Origin: JAICJJ01 sp039809985
GTDB lineage: Bacteria; Chloroflexota; Chloroflexia; Thermomicrobiales; UBA6265
Reading direction: 5' to 3'
Assembly: GCA_039809985.1 (NCBI GenBank)
Contig: JBDHWC010000182.1
Coordinates: 1-5,186 of the forward strand
DNA length: 5,186 nucleotides
Shown here: positions 5,059 to 5,186 of the stretch, one piece after another
Layout of the letters: the number at the start of each line of letters is the position of its first letter
How positions within the stretch are numbered: the first letter of the stretch is position 1
The notes under the pieces: model-generated
Database searches by the model: none
What the model was told of the DNA's origin: nothing
Seen by the model: only the letters and a program-made list of their open reading frames with translations
Made by a program: the position numbers and the translations under genes

Positions 5059-5186
5059 ATGCCCGCAGTGACCCCCGCACGCGGTCTCCTCGTCCAATGG
5101 CTCGCGCCGGGAGCGGCGAACCCGCTTCCGAGCCCGGTCGCGCGGCCCAGCCGCCGCGGGCTGCTCGCGGCGCTCGCCGCCGTCGT
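5059..5186 (+). CDS. Start of a Tat-exported protein, partial at right edge
   Basis: Only the first 42 codons are in the window, so the product cannot be named. The visible part reads as an N-terminal region of about 31 residues, then PSRRGLLAALAAVV (about 30-43, the last residue completed beyond the edge). This is a twin-arginine motif followed by a hydrophobic Leu/Ala core, a Tat signal peptide. The frame is open, and third positions are mostly G or C, as in the neighbours. ATG 5059 has only a weak GAAAG upstream. An in-frame ATG at 5008 also lacks a ribosome-binding site and would place the palindrome inside the gene, so I prefer 5059. It is read divergently from the creatininase-family gene across about 80 bases. 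Confidence 0.55.
   Translation, partial: MPAVTPARGLLVQWLAPGAANPLPSPVARPSRRGLLAALAAV

Noticed and set aside
3882..5060. A 392-codon minus-strand frame overlapping the creatininase-family and antitoxin genes
   Set aside because: It is out of frame with both recognised genes, with repetitive Arg/Ala/Gly content and no domain.
1..5186. tRNA, rRNA, CRISPR array, insertion sequence or attachment site
   Set aside because: I saw no spaced direct repeats, no transposase or integrase motifs, no terminal inverted repeats, and no tRNA-like cloverleaf sequence.

Overview
The window is very GC-rich DNA, with roughly 67-77% G+C in the 60-base stretches I counted by hand. Genes are tightly packed, start codons are ATG and GTG, and most coding regions use G or C at the third position. 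Three of the encoded proteins begin with twin-arginine (Tat) type leaders. This fits a high-GC bacterium of the Chloroflexota (Thermomicrobia-like) or Actinomycetota kind. That placement is inferred from composition and protein style, not from a marker gene.

Left part (1-2067, minus strand): a probable two-gene unit. A small Tat-type lipoprotein with a cupredoxin-like domain (start 2067) is followed 41 bases later by a Tat-type, Cys-type formylglycine sulfatase (start 1555). The sulfatase runs off the left edge without reaching a stop. Both products should act outside the cytoplasm.

Middle (2068-3336): a divergent intergenic region with two short inverted repeats and weak promoter-like hexamers. 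It leads right into a two-domain VOC (glyoxalase/extradiol dioxygenase superfamily) protein of the MhqO/PcpA-like ring-cleaving dioxygenase type. Both halves of this protein carry a complete-looking His/His/Glu set.

Right part (3366-4978, minus strand): a type II toxin-antitoxin module lies convergent to the VOC gene. It consists of a Phd/YefM-type antitoxin and a PIN-domain (VapC-like) toxin overlapping by 4 bases. It has its own good -10 box and a perfect inverted repeat in the leader, where an autoregulatory operator would be expected. Upstream on the same strand is a creatininase-family amidohydrolase.

Right edge (4979-5186): a second divergent intergenic region carries an 18-base near-palindrome. 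It is followed by the start of a plus-strand gene whose first 42 codons look like a Tat signal peptide.

The genes are mostly ordinary accessory or metabolic functions: sulfate-ester hydrolysis outside the cell, aromatic ring or glyoxalase-type chemistry, amide hydrolysis, and a toxin-antitoxin pair. I do not see a clear undescribed multi-gene system. The items most worth a second look are the ligand-less cupredoxin-like lipoprotein paired with the sulfatase, the doubly complete VOC enzyme, and the candidate operators.
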